Positions 41,968 through 49,771 of a stretch of DNA of 64,000 nt are shown piece by piece. The number at the start of each line of letters is the position of its first letter. Within the stretch, counting starts at the first letter, position 1. This DNA is from Thermoplasmata archaeon UBA61 (GTDB taxonomy: Archaea > Thermoplasmatota > Thermoplasmata > Lutacidiplasmatales > UBA184), in contig DASW01000002.1 in assembly GCA_002503985.1 (NCBI GenBank), positions 248,001 to 312,000 on the forward strand. Direction: 5' to 3'. The notes under the pieces were generated by a model. The model was not told the DNA's origin. It worked only from the letters and a program-made list of their open reading frames with translations, and searched no databases. A program made the translations under genes and the position numbers.

Positions 41968-44757
41968 GTGGGGACATTCAACCTCGACAAGATCTTCAAA
42001 CCCCGGGTCGTGGCCATCCTCGGCGCGACCGACAAGGAAGGGTCCGTGGGTCACGCGGTTTCCGCCAACTTCGCGCGAGGGGTGTTCGAGGGGAAGGCCT
42101 ACTTCGTCAACAACCACAAGACCGAGATCCTGGGCGTCAAGGCGTACCCCACGATAGGGGCGGTACCGGAAACGGTCGACCTCGCGATCATCGCCACCCC
42201 GGCGGCGACGGTCTGTGGGCTGGTCGAGGAGTGCGGCAAGGCCGGCGTGAAGGGAGTGGTCATCCTCTCGGCCGGGTTCAAGGAGACGGGTCCCGCGGGG
42301 AAGGCCCTCGAGGACGACATCCTCAAAGTCGCGGCCCAGTACGACATACGGATCGTCGGACCGAACTGCCTCGGGATCATCCGTCCTTCCACCCGTCTCA
42401 ACGGGACGTTCCTCTCCAAGGTGCCGAAACCGGGAACGGTGGCGTTCCTCTCTCAGAGCGGGGCGTTGGGCTCCGCGATCCTCGACACGGCGATCCACGA
42501 GAACGTCGGGTTCTCGACCTTCGTTTCCGTCGGTTCCATGATCGACGTCGATTTTGGCGACCTCATCGACTACTTCGGGAGCGACCCGCAGACCCGAAGC
42601 ATTCTGATGTACATCGAAGGGGTCACCAACGCCCGCCGGTTCATGAGCGCCGCCCGGCACTTCGCCCGGTCGAAGCCGATCGTGGTCGTCAAGGCGGGTC
42701 GATTCCGGGAGAGCGCTCGGGCCGTGGCCTCCCACACCGGCTCGCTCTCCGGTGAGGATGACATCTACGACGCGGCGTTCAAGCGAGCGGGGATCGTTCG
42801 GGTCGACGAGATCGATGACCTGTTCAATGCGGCCGAGGTGCTGAGCACCCAGCCTCTCCCGGTCGGGCCCCGACTCGCGATCATCACGAACGCGGGCGGC
42901 CCGGGGATCATGACGACCGACGCCCTGCTCGCGCGAGGCGGGAAGCTCGCCGAGCTCAGTCCGAAGACGATGGAACGTCTCAACAAGGCGCTCCCGGCCT
43001 TCTGGAGCCACGGGAACCCGGTCGACCTGATCGGCGACGCGGGGCCCGAACGGTACCGGGCCGCGCTCGAGGCATGCCTCGAGGACGAGAACGTCGACGG
43101 GATCCTGCTCCTATTGACGGCGCAGGCGATGATCAACCCGCTGGCGGTGGCGCAGACGGTGGTGGAGGTCCTCGAGGCGAAGACCTACCAGAACAAGACG
43201 ATCCTCGCGTCGTTCATGGGCCGAAGTCGGGTCACCGAGGCGAACGCGTTCTTCGCCGCCCACAACATCCCCACGTATTCCTCGCCCGAGGAGGCGGTGA
43301 AGACCTACCTGACCATGTACCAGTACCGCCGGAACATCGGGCTCCTCTACGAGACTCCCGAAGAGCTTCCGGTGGACTCCGCCCCGCCACGCCGGCCGAT
43401 CTCGGTCATTCTGGAAAGTGCCGCCAAGGAGGGTCGTGAGGCACTGACCGAGGAAGAGGCGAAGCGTCTGTTGAAGTACTACGGTTTCCCCGTGGTCGCG
43501 ACCGAGGTCGCTACGACCGCGGAGGAGGCGACCGGCAAGGCGCGGCATTTCGGCTTCCCCGTCGTGCTCAAGATCCTCTCCCCGGACATCCTCCACAAGA
43601 CCGAGGCCGGCGGAGTGGCGCTCGACGTCGGTTCCGAGGAGGAGGTCCGGCGCCAGTTCGACCTGCTGGTCGCACGAGCGAAGGCGTACAAGCCCACCGC
43701 CCAAATCCTCGGCGTGACCGTCCAGCCGATGATCCCGAGGGGTGGCCACGAACTGATCGTCGGAGGGAAGACGGACCCGCTCTTCGGCCCGGTCGTCCTG
43801 TTCGGGATGGGTGGCGTGGGGGTCGAGCTCTATCGGGACGCCGCGGTCGCGCTTCCGCCGCTGAACACGACCCTCATTCGACGGATGCTCGAGGAGACGA
43901 AGGTCTACCAGCTCCTGAAAGGATACCGGAACCAGCCGCGGGCCAACATCGAGCTCCTGGAAAAGACGCTGCTGCTCTTCTCGCAATTGCTCGTCGACTT
44001 CCCGCAGATCAAGGAGGTCGACATCAACCCGCTCCTTCTCAACGAGAGCAAGGTGCACATCCTCGATGCGCGGATCCTGATCGACAAGAACCAAGTGGGC
44101 CGCGAGCACGAGGCTCACGCCCATCTCGTGATCAGCCCGTACCCCAAGAAGTACGAAGCCCACTGGAGGATGGGGAACGGCGAAGAGGTCCTCCTCCGCC
44201 CCATCAAGCCCGAGGATGAGCCGATGTGGCTTGAGATGTTCAAAGGGTTCTCGGAGGAATCGATCCGGTACCGGTTCTTCCAGGTCCTCAAGGACACCTC
44301 ACACGAAATGCGGGTGCGTTACTGCAACATCGACTACGACCGAGAGATCGCGATCGTGCCCGAGCTGACGCAGAACGGGAAGCGGAGGCTCCTCGGCGTC
44401 GGTCGCTTGAGCATCGAACCGGACGGGAAGAGCGGAGAGTTCGCCGTCATCGTGACCGACGAGTTCCAGAACTCGGGGCTGGGAACGAAGCTCACCGACC
44501 ACGTTCTCGAGGTCGCGGAGGACATGGGGATCGAGCGGGTCTATTCCGTCATGCTGGCCGAGAACTACCGAGCGCTTTCCCTCATGAAGCGGATGGGCTT
44601 CTCGCTCGCGTACTCGGACGACGGCACGGTCGAGGCGACCCTCCACCTGGGGGGCAACGTTGCCACGGAAGCGACGGCGTCCAAGGGGGCCGCCGAGCCT
44701 CCTGCCGAGGCCGGGCCGCCCTCGAGCGGCAAGTCGTCGACGACTCCCGCCGGCTGA
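41968..44757 (+). CDS. ADP-forming acyl-CoA synthetase fused to a GNAT acetyltransferase
   Basis: 929 residues. CoA-binding domain (about 5-130, ILGATDKEGSVGHAV), ligase domains with the phospho-histidine segment AVASHTGSLSG (His about 255), ATP-grasp domain (about 485-707, KYYGFPVV...VVLKIL...HKTEAGGVALDV) and a C-terminal GNAT (about 720-890, NSGLGTKLTDHVLEVAEDMGIERV...YRALSLMKRMGFSL). This is the architecture of the Pat/PatZ protein lysine acetyltransferases; whether the synthetase half is active is open, but the His and ATP-grasp parts look intact. GTG 41968 follows GAGGAGG. The Ala/Pro/Ser tail is probably disordered. Confidence 0.88.
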   Translation: MGTFNLDKIFKPRVVAILGATDKEGSVGHAVSANFARGVFEGKAYFVNNHKTEILGVKAYPTIGAVPETVDLAIIATPAATVCGLVEECGKAGVKGVVILSAGFKETGPAGKALEDDILKVAAQYDIRIVGPNCLGIIRPSTRLNGTFLSKVPKPGTVAFLSQSGALGSAILDTAIHENVGFSTFVSVGSMIDVDFGDLIDYFGSDPQTRSILMYIEGVTNARRFMSAARHFARSKPIVVVKAGRFRESARAVASHTGSLSGEDDIYDAAFKRAGIVRVDEIDDLFNAAEVLSTQPLPVGPRLAIITNAGGPGIMTTDALLARGGKLAELSPKTMERLNKALPAFWSHGNPVDLIGDAGPERYRAALEACLEDENVDGILLLLTAQAMINPLAVAQTVVEVLEAKTYQNKTILASFMGRSRVTEANAFFAAHNIPTYSSPEEAVKTYLTMYQYRRNIGLLYETPEELPVDSAPPRRPISVILESAAKEGREALTEEEAKRLLKYYGFPVVATEVATTAEEATGKARHFGFPVVLKILSPDILHKTEAGGVALDVGSEEEVRRQFDLLVARAKAYKPTAQILGVTVQPMIPRGGHELIVGGKTDPLFGPVVLFGMGGVGVELYRDAAVALPPLNTTLIRRMLEETKVYQLLKGYRNQPRANIELLEKTLLLFSQLLVDFPQIKEVDINPLLLNESKVHILDARILIDKNQVGREHEAHAHLVISPYPKKYEAHWRMGNGEEVLLRPIKPEDEPMWLEMFKGFSEESIRYRFFQVLKDTSHEMRVRYCNIDYDREIAIVPELTQNGKRRLLGVGRLSIEPDGKSGEFAVIVTDEFQNSGLGTKLTDHVLEVAEDMGIERVYSVMLAENYRALSLMKRMGFSLAYSDDGTVEATLHLGGNVATEATASKGAAEPPAEAGPPSSGKSSTTPAG

Positions 44758-44778
44758 CCCTTTCGGTGGGATACCGAC

Positions 44779-44813
44779 ACTCGAGGAGACCCTTGGTGGG
44801 TCGCTCGAGTTTG
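44779..44813 (+). terminator. Strong hairpin with T-run after the acyl-CoA synthetase gene
   Basis: ACTCGAG/CTCGAGT (7 bp) plus GACCC/GGGTC (5 bp), separated by a small internal loop, 5-base loop, then TTT. It starts 22 bases after the stop. Confidence 0.55.
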
Positions 44814-44874
44814 GCCGGCGGCCCTTCGCGCTCGACGGAGGGTCCGTCCCGGCCTTCGGCTCACCCGGCGAGGT

Positions 44875-45216
44875 CTACCGGGTCGTATACGTCATCTGGG
44901 CCAACGCGGAGTAGGCATCGCGCCTCGCCGTGATCTCGGCCGGATGAGCCAGGTAGGTCGGGTCGTTGGTCGCGATGAGCCTCATCGCGTTCAGGGCGGC
45001 TTGCTGGGCCCAGCTGCGGAGGTGTTCCATCGTATGGAAGTAGTGCTCGCCAAGGTTCTCGGGCAGGCTCGTCGGGTAGTTCACCACGCGGACCGCGGCG
45101 GTCCCCTTCTGGATGGGGCTGCTGCACCAGGTGCATACATGGCTGTCGTCCGTCATCGGGACGTTCTCGAGGGTAAACGGCGACTGCATCGACCCGTCAA
45201 GGGGCTTCCGGGACAT
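44875..45216 (-). CDS. Hypothetical protein with a zinc-knuckle-like N-terminus
   Basis: 113 residues: CTWCSSPIQKGTAAVRV, an unpaired C-x2-C knuckle, then YFHTMEHLRSWAQQAALNAMRLI, a helical region. Looks like a small metal-binding protein, perhaps a treble-clef remnant; family unknown. Starts are uncertain: ATG 45276, 45216, 45189 and 45156 are all in frame. 45216 is used here. Confidence 0.45.
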   Translation of the reverse strand: MSRKPLDGSMQSPFTLENVPMTDDSHVCTWCSSPIQKGTAAVRVVNYPTSLPENLGEHYFHTMEHLRSWAQQAALNAMRLIATNDPTYLAHPAEITARRDAYSALAQMTYTTR

Positions 45217-45418
45217 CAGTCTTGCCCTTTCCCGAGCGGGCGTATCGGTGGTGGGAATGCGGCCGGTTTCTCGCATCCTTCGTTCCCGCGATGGCGCCGT
45301 AAGCCCTTTGTATGCGACGAATCCCGTCAAACTGTACAATCAGTCGTACGACCGACTTGCCGGTCTGGCTCTTCCATCGGCCATGACCGGCGGCGATCGA
45401 ATCGCGGATCCCGGTCGA

Positions 45419-45793
45419 CTAGATTCTTCCGGTCCTCGGGAAGCGGACCACCCGTATTCGCTGCTCGGCCAGGTCCGATAGACGGCTCTTCTCGGTCGAC
45501 AGAATGAGCAAATCCGGCCGGCACTTCTGAATCAGGTTGTCGACCGCCCATGATTCGGACTTGCCGTCCGGGAGCGTGACGACCCGGACACCCTCGATTT
45601 CTGCCTCCTTCAGGTAGGCTTCCACCATCCGTTTCCGTTCCGCACCGCTGAACGGGTTCGTCTTCTCATTCCGGTGCTCCGAGCTGCCGATGGCGACCAC
45701 GAGGTCGCACTGGACCTGGAACTTCCGGATTACACTCAAGTGCCCTTTGTGGGGCGGGTTGAACCTTCCCCAGTAGACGCCGACGGGAGACAT
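45419..45793 (-). CDS. Nucleotidylyltransferase of the NadM type, short
   Basis: 124 residues. GVYWGRFNPPHKGHLSVIRKF carries the HxGH motif (HKGH) of class I nucleotidylyltransferases, and GSSEHRNEKTNPFSGAERKRMVEAYL resembles archaeal nicotinamide-nucleotide adenylyltransferase. It stops after about 120 residues and lacks the C-terminal ISGTEIR-type motif of NadM (about 165-175 residues), so it may be a shortened or divergent enzyme. ATG 45793 is required, because the longer frame to 45811 runs into tRNA-Ala. Confidence 0.7.
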   Translation of the reverse strand: MSPVGVYWGRFNPPHKGHLSVIRKFQVQCDLVVAIGSSEHRNEKTNPFSGAERKRMVEAYLKEAEIEGVRVVTLPDGKSESWAVDNLIQKCRPDLLILSTEKSRLSDLAEQRIRVVRFPRTGRI

Positions 45794-45804
45794 TCGAGTC
45801 CGAG

Positions 45805-45876
45805 TGGACACGGGGGGATTTGAACCCCCGACCTCTGCTTTGCGAAAGCAGCGATCTTCCGCTGATCTACGTGCCC
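45805..45876 (-). tRNA. tRNA-Ala (anticodon CGC)
   Basis: 72 nt. Acceptor GGGCACG pairs with CGTGTCC (one G-U), D-stem GATC/GATC, anticodon stem CTGCT/AGCAG with loop TTCGCAA (anticodon CGC), T-arm GGGGG TTCAAAT CCCCC, discriminator A, no encoded CCA and no intron. A CTTAAG box at 45901-45906 lies 25-30 bases upstream. The next gene downstream starts 12 bases after the tRNA. Confidence 0.95.
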
Positions 45877-45900
45877 GCGGAGGCGGGGATGGGGGTGTCC

Positions 45901-45906
45901 GCTTAA
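45901..45906 (-). promoter_or_regulatory. TATA-like box of tRNA-Ala
   Basis: GCTTAAGC 25-30 bases upstream of the tRNA 5' end at 45876. Confidence 0.45.
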
Positions 45907-45995
45907 GCCCTTTGGAAACTCGTTCCGCCGTGCGATAGCCTCGCCATGCGGTCGGAGATCTCGGGTGCCACCGAACCCGAGAGACGGGATCGACT

Positions 45996-46616
45996 TCAGC
46001 CCGTGGCCGCTATGGCGACTGAGGTTCGGACCTCGGAGCCCGAGGACGCCGGGGATGCCGCTTTCGAGGAGGACGAAGAGCTGTCACCGGGGGCTGCCGG
46101 AGGCGAGGGAGGGTGGGACGGACCCGAGCCGGTCTTCCCCGTGGAGGAGCGTCGGGTCAGGACCAGCCGCTGCTCGGCAGAGTCGTAGCGGAATAGGTCG
46201 GCGTACCGGCCCCAGTTGACGATGTTCTGAACGGCCTCTTCGGCGGGGGCAGGGGTGAAGGAGACGATCTGGCCGAGGTCCTCGTCGGACAAGGAGTGCT
46301 CCGGCGCGCTTTCCAGCGCCCGCAGGAGGGTCTTGAAGAGCGTGGTCTTGCGGAGCTGGTCGCGGATGACCGCCTTGCGGTCCCGGATCGACCCGCCCAT
46401 GAGCTTCTTCCCGAGGTCGGTGAACGTGGCCCGCCCGTCCACCACCTTCACGAGCTGGAGGACCTCCGCGAACTCGAGGGCCGGGAAGATCTCGTCAATC
46501 TCCAGGTCGAGGTCATCGGCCAGGAGGGCCACGTCCTCGGAGCCCTTGTGGGAGTTCAGGAGGACCAGCAATCCCATCATTTCGGTGGGGTTGCACTTCG
46601 GGAAGGTCGTCGGCAC
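45996..46616 (-). CDS. Stand-alone AAA-associated C-terminal domain protein
   Basis: 206 residues. In bacteria this domain is normally the C-terminal extension of nitrate/sulfonate-type ABC ATPases; here it is separate, next to such an ATPase. Segments: CNPTEMMGLLVLLNSHKGSEDVALLADDLDLEIDEIFPALEFAEVLQLV, a winged-helix-like unit, then VVDGRATFTDLGKKL. The last ~45 residues are Ser/Pro-rich disorder. It likely regulates the adjacent ABC transporter. ATG 46616. Confidence 0.75.
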   Translation of the reverse strand: MPTTFPKCNPTEMMGLLVLLNSHKGSEDVALLADDLDLEIDEIFPALEFAEVLQLVKVVDGRATFTDLGKKLMGGSIRDRKAVIRDQLRKTTLFKTLLRALESAPEHSLSDEDLGQIVSFTPAPAEEAVQNIVNWGRYADLFRYDSAEQRLVLTRRSSTGKTGSGPSHPPSPPAAPGDSSSSSSKAASPASSGSEVRTSVAIAATG

Positions 46617-46660
46617 GTCTGTCCCCAGTATTCAACCCACTCAGAACCGTTCTATAAGTC

Positions 46661-47470
46661 TTACCCGGCGGGCGGAATCCCTTCCGCGGGTCGGGTACGG
46701 GGGGCGAATACGGTTCCCCCCTCCGTGATGAGCGAGTAGACGCGGTCGGTGAGGTCGTAGAAGGCCGTGGACTTCCGGTCCCGGGGCCTCGGGAGGTCGA
46801 CCTCGACCTGGGCCAGAATCTGGCCGGGTCGCCGAGAGAGAACGATCACACGGTCCGCGAGTTGGATGGCTTCCTCGATGTTGTGGCTGACGAGGAGCAC
46901 CGCATCGGGGGGGAGCTGAGGGTCCCGCCAGAGCTGGAGGACCTCTTCCCGGAGACTCTCTGCGGTGAGCGGGTCGAGGGCGCTGAATGGCTCGTCCATC
47001 AAAAGGACTGCCGGTTCCACGGCCAGCGCCCGGGCGAGCCCCACCCGTTGCCGCATCCCGCCGGAAAGCTCGCGCGGATACGCTTCCTGGAAGCCGTCGA
47101 GGCCGGTCACGGAGATGTACCGCTCCACTTGAGAGGCGATCCGCTCGGGCGCCCAGCGGAGCGCCTCGAGCCCGAACGCCACGTTCTGGGCGACGGTGAG
47201 CCAGGGATAGAGAGCGAAGCTCTGGAAGACCATCGCCATCTGGGGGCAGACCGCCTCGACCTTTTGGTCCTGAAAGAAGATCGACCCGGCGGTCGGATGG
47301 TCGAGGCCTTGGATGAGGCGCAAGAGGGTCGACTTCCCGCAACCGGACGGCCCTACGATGGCGACAAAGTCCGAGTCCTTGACCTCGAAGGAGATGTCAC
47401 GCATGATCGAGATCGAGCCGTGTCGAGAAGCGAAGCTCTTGTCCAAGTGCTCGACCCGGATCAGTGCCAC
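46661..47470 (-). CDS. ABC transporter ATPase, nitrate/sulfonate/bicarbonate type
   Basis: 269 residues: Walker A GPSGCGKSTLLR, Q-loop MVFQSFALYPWLTV, signature ELSGGMRQRVGLARALAVEP, Walker B LLMDEPFSALDP, H-loop VSHN. It pairs with the fused permease on the same strand, 36 bases upstream. GTG 47470 is used because GGAGGT lies 8 bases ahead; the frame runs to 47494. Confidence 0.9.
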   Translation of the reverse strand: MALIRVEHLDKSFASRHGSISIMRDISFEVKDSDFVAIVGPSGCGKSTLLRLIQGLDHPTAGSIFFQDQKVEAVCPQMAMVFQSFALYPWLTVAQNVAFGLEALRWAPERIASQVERYISVTGLDGFQEAYPRELSGGMRQRVGLARALAVEPAVLLMDEPFSALDPLTAESLREEVLQLWRDPQLPPDAVLLVSHNIEEAIQLADRVIVLSRRPGQILAQVEVDLPRPRDRKSTAFYDLTDRVYSLITEGGTVFAPRTRPAEGIPPAG

Positions 47471-47506
47471 GGCTCCTACCTCCCCCTTCCCCAACGATTC
47501 CCGGGA

Positions 47507-49300
47507 TCAATCGTACCGGTATCGCTCGACCGCCCGGCGGTAGAGCGGCTTCCATATGAGTTCGTTGATGGTGATGACGGTCGCGATCAGGGCGAACAGC
47601 GCCGAGACCATGAGCGGATAGCCTCCGCTGGCATGCTCGGCGTATCCGATGTCGATCAGTTGACCGACACCGAGGACGCTCAGGGACGGGCCGGACCCCA
47701 CCTTGAGGTACTCGGCGACGATCAGGGTGTTCCAGCCCCCTCCAAAGGCGGTGATCGAGCCGGTGATCAACGCCGTGAACACCCCCGGAACGAGGACACG
47801 ACGTAGGTACTTCCGTCCCTTGAGCCCGAACGACCGCGCGGCCTCCTCGAGGTCCGGCGGTATCGATCGGATTCCCGAGAGGAGGTTGAAGAAGAGGTAC
47901 CAGATCATTCCCGTCATGAGCATGAGGATGGCCGCGCCCTCCTCGCTGATGTACGGAACGAGCTCGAAGATGATGACCGGGAAGAGCGCCGTCGCAGGGA
48001 ACGACGCGACCACCTCGACGATCGGAAGTCCGAGGCGTCGGGCCTGCGGTCCCCGCGCCATCAGTATGGCAAGGGGGAGGGAGATCGCGAGGCAGATCGC
48101 GAACGCGATCACGAGACGCACAATGGAGAATCCCACCGCCTCCGGCAGCTGCAGCATCTGGGCCCGTACCGAGGGCACGATCGTCCCGCTGAACACCGTG
48201 TAGACCGCCACGATGATGGCGATAAGCATCAGCCAAACGAGGACGAGGATCGTTCCCAGCGAAAGATGGTAGATGACCGACTGACGCCGAGCGTTGGCTT
48301 CCCGTGTGGGCCGGGCCCGGATTGCCGCCAGCTGGACGAGCGGAGTGCTCAGACGGGAGACACCTGTTCGGACCCCGCGCGTGACGTACGACGCCGCCCG
48401 ACGGAATCGCCCGGAGCCTGCGGCCGACGCGATCGGCTCCCCTTCTCCCGAGGGAGCCTGGTCGTAGCGATATTTCTCTGCCCGGTGGCCGAGCGGCCTC
48501 CAGAGCACGAAGTCGAGGAGCGCGATGACGATTACGAGGACGATGAGGCCCGCCAGGAACTGCTCGGTGTTGTGGTCGCTGGCGGCGAAGGAGAGGAGGC
48601 TCCCGATCCCGGGCAGGGCGGCACCGTTGGTGGTGAAGATCTCCGCCTCGACGAGGAAGAACCAGCCTCCGGTCCACGAGAGGACCGAGTTGTAGACCAA
48701 CCGATTGACCGTCGCGGGGAAGAGCAGCCGTCGGAATCGAAGCCACCCCTTGAGTCCGAAGGTATCGGCCGCCTCGCGAAGGTCCGAGGGGACCGTCTTC
48801 AGGGATTCGTACACCCCGAAGACCATGTTCCAGGACATCGACGTGAAGATCAGGATCACGGAGGCCAGGTTGGGGCCGAACCCCGAGGGCTGAAGGTTGT
48901 ACAGGACCAGGACCACGATCGGGAAGAACCCGAGGATGGGGACAGACTGGAGGATGTCGAGGATCGGAATCATGACCCGTTCCCCGGTCCGGTGGGAGGC
49001 GGCGTAGTACCCGTAGGCTAGGGCGAATGCGAGCGAGAGCAGGTAGGCCGCCGACATCCGAAGGAACGAGTACGAGACGTCGACGGTGGCGGTCGGAAGG
49101 TAGGCCGCGATCCCGGCGAAGGAGAATCCCGGGTCCGAGGCCGCGAGGATCCCGATGGACAGAGGAACCCCAAGGTAGAGGAACGAGGCCGGGCGGCTCC
49201 ACCGGAGGCGGGCGGGCTCAGGGGAGGCTGCCGGGTCCACCGTCGTTCCAGAGTTCGCCGGGTCCTCGGCCGTTGGTGTGGAATCCGCTAGAGCGGTCAA
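47507..49300 (-). CDS. Fused double ABC permease (BPD_transp_1 twice)
   Basis: 597 residues with two complete permease modules. Each has a signature EAA-type loop: SLKTVPSDLREAADTFGLKGWLRFRRLLFPA (first) and IRSIPPDLEEAARSFGLKGRKYLRRVLVPG (second). Thus one protein supplies both membrane halves. It is of the nitrate/sulfonate/taurine type. No substrate-binding protein is in the window, so either it is elsewhere or transport is binding-protein independent. TTG 49300 is the likely start. Confidence 0.85.
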   Translation of the reverse strand: MTALADSTPTAEDPANSGTTVDPAASPEPARLRWSRPASFLYLGVPLSIGILAASDPGFSFAGIAAYLPTATVDVSYSFLRMSAAYLLSLAFALAYGYYAASHRTGERVMIPILDILQSVPILGFFPIVVLVLYNLQPSGFGPNLASVILIFTSMSWNMVFGVYESLKTVPSDLREAADTFGLKGWLRFRRLLFPATVNRLVYNSVLSWTGGWFFLVEAEIFTTNGAALPGIGSLLSFAASDHNTEQFLAGLIVLVIVIALLDFVLWRPLGHRAEKYRYDQAPSGEGEPIASAAGSGRFRRAASYVTRGVRTGVSRLSTPLVQLAAIRARPTREANARRQSVIYHLSLGTILVLVWLMLIAIIVAVYTVFSGTIVPSVRAQMLQLPEAVGFSIVRLVIAFAICLAISLPLAILMARGPQARRLGLPIVEVVASFPATALFPVIIFELVPYISEEGAAILMLMTGMIWYLFFNLLSGIRSIPPDLEEAARSFGLKGRKYLRRVLVPGVFTALITGSITAFGGGWNTLIVAEYLKVGSGPSLSVLGVGQLIDIGYAEHASGGYPLMVSALFALIATVITINELIWKPLYRRAVERYRYD

Positions 49301-49424
49301 GTGGATTCACCCCTTCCCTGCCATGCAGCCCTCCCGGCATGGTTGCGCGGGGGACTGTCCCGGTCTATTTGTGTCGTGTGGTCGCTTCTCGGGCGAAGGG
49401 GCTCGGAGGCTCCTCCGCGCGGCA

Positions 49425-49432
49425 ACGTTTAT
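49425..49432 (+). promoter_or_regulatory. TATA box of the tRNA-Gln/tRNA-Leu pair
   Basis: ACGTTTAT at about 27-34 bases upstream of tRNA-Gln at 49459, in otherwise GC-rich DNA. Only 27 bases separate the two tRNAs, so they are probably one transcript. Confidence 0.55.
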
Positions 49433-49458
49433 CAACGGCCCGAAGCTGGCACTCTCGT

Positions 49459-49565
49459 AGCCCCGTAGTGTAGTGGCCAATCATGCGAGACTCTGGATCT
49501 CGCGACGCAGGTTCGAACGCCGCGGAGGTCGGGATCCCCGACGGCCGAAACTCCTGCCGGGGCTA
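49459..49565 (+). tRNA. tRNA-Gln (anticodon CTG) with a T-loop intron
   Basis: Acceptor AGCCCCG pairs with CGGGGCT; D-stem GTG/CAT; anticodon stem CGAGA/TCTCG with loop CTCTGGA (anticodon CTG at 49493-49495); T-stem GCAGG/CCTGC. The T-loop reads TTCGAA, is interrupted by 34 nt (49518-49551), and resumes with T60. Removing the intron gives a normal 73-nt tRNA with T-loop TTCGAAT. Discriminator A, no CCA. Gln is probably formed from Glu-tRNA-Gln by an amidotransferase; the GluRS gene is at 55-56.8 kb. Confidence 0.9.
49518..49551 (+). other. tRNA-Gln intron at T-loop position 59/60
   Basis: 34 nt in a bulge-helix-bulge fold: exon stem GCAGG/CCTGC, 4-bp helix TTCG/CGAA, bulges AAC (5' side) and ACT (3' side), then inner helices GCCG/CGGC and TCGGG/CCCGA. 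Cutting AA^C and AC^T regenerates an intact T-loop. Confidence 0.85.
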
Positions 49566-49616
49566 CTCTCGCGATTACCTCGTTCTTCCTGTGCGGGGGT
49601 GCTCCAGCTCGGCCAA

Positions 49617-49643
49617 ACCGTCGGACCGGTCCGACGGGGCCAC
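49617..49643 (+). other. First tRNA-Leu intron, D-loop
   Basis: 27 nt. Outer helix CTC/GAG, bulge AAA (5' side) and ACC (3' side), 4-bp central helix GGCC/GGCC, inner stem CCGTCGGA/TCCGACGG (8 bp, perfect) with loop CCGG. Cuts AA^A and AC^C are implied, leaving mature D-loop end GGCCAAC-GAG. Confidence 0.8.
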
Positions 49644-49691
49644 CGAGGCAGGGCTTAGGACCCTGTTGCCTAGGGCATTCGCCGGTTCAAA

Positions 49692-49726
49692 GGGCGGGCC
49701 GGTCGACCAGACCGGCCGCCGGGAAC
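49692..49726 (+). other. Second tRNA-Leu intron, T-loop position 59/60
   Basis: 35 nt. Exon stem GCCGG/CCGGC, bulges AAG and ACT, central helix TTCA/GGGA (two Watson-Crick pairs, one G-U, one A-G mismatch), inner helices GGCG/CGCC and GCCGGTC/GACCGGC. Same site as in the neighbouring tRNA-Gln. Confidence 0.8.
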
Positions 49727-49771
49727 TCCGGCCCCCCGCACTTCGCCCGGTTTCGTAGGAGGTCGGGCAAA

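Larger units (their letters stand above)
49593..49740 (+). tRNA. tRNA-Leu (anticodon TAG) with two introns
   Basis: Acceptor GCGGGGG/CCCCCGC; D-stem CTC/GAG; anticodon stem CAGGG/CCCTG with loop CTTAGGA (anticodon TAG at 49656-49658); variable arm TGCC-TAG-GGCA; T-stem GCCGG/CCGGC; discriminator A. A 27-nt insertion interrupts the D-loop and a 35-nt insertion interrupts the T-loop at 59/60. Removing both leaves an 86-nt class II tRNA with T-loop TTCAAAT. Automated searches may miss or misread it. Confidence 0.88.

Noticed and set aside
41938..43011. 357-residue minus-strand frame opposite the acyl-CoA synthetase
   Set aside because: Asp/Arg/Val-rich shadow of a well-defined gene.
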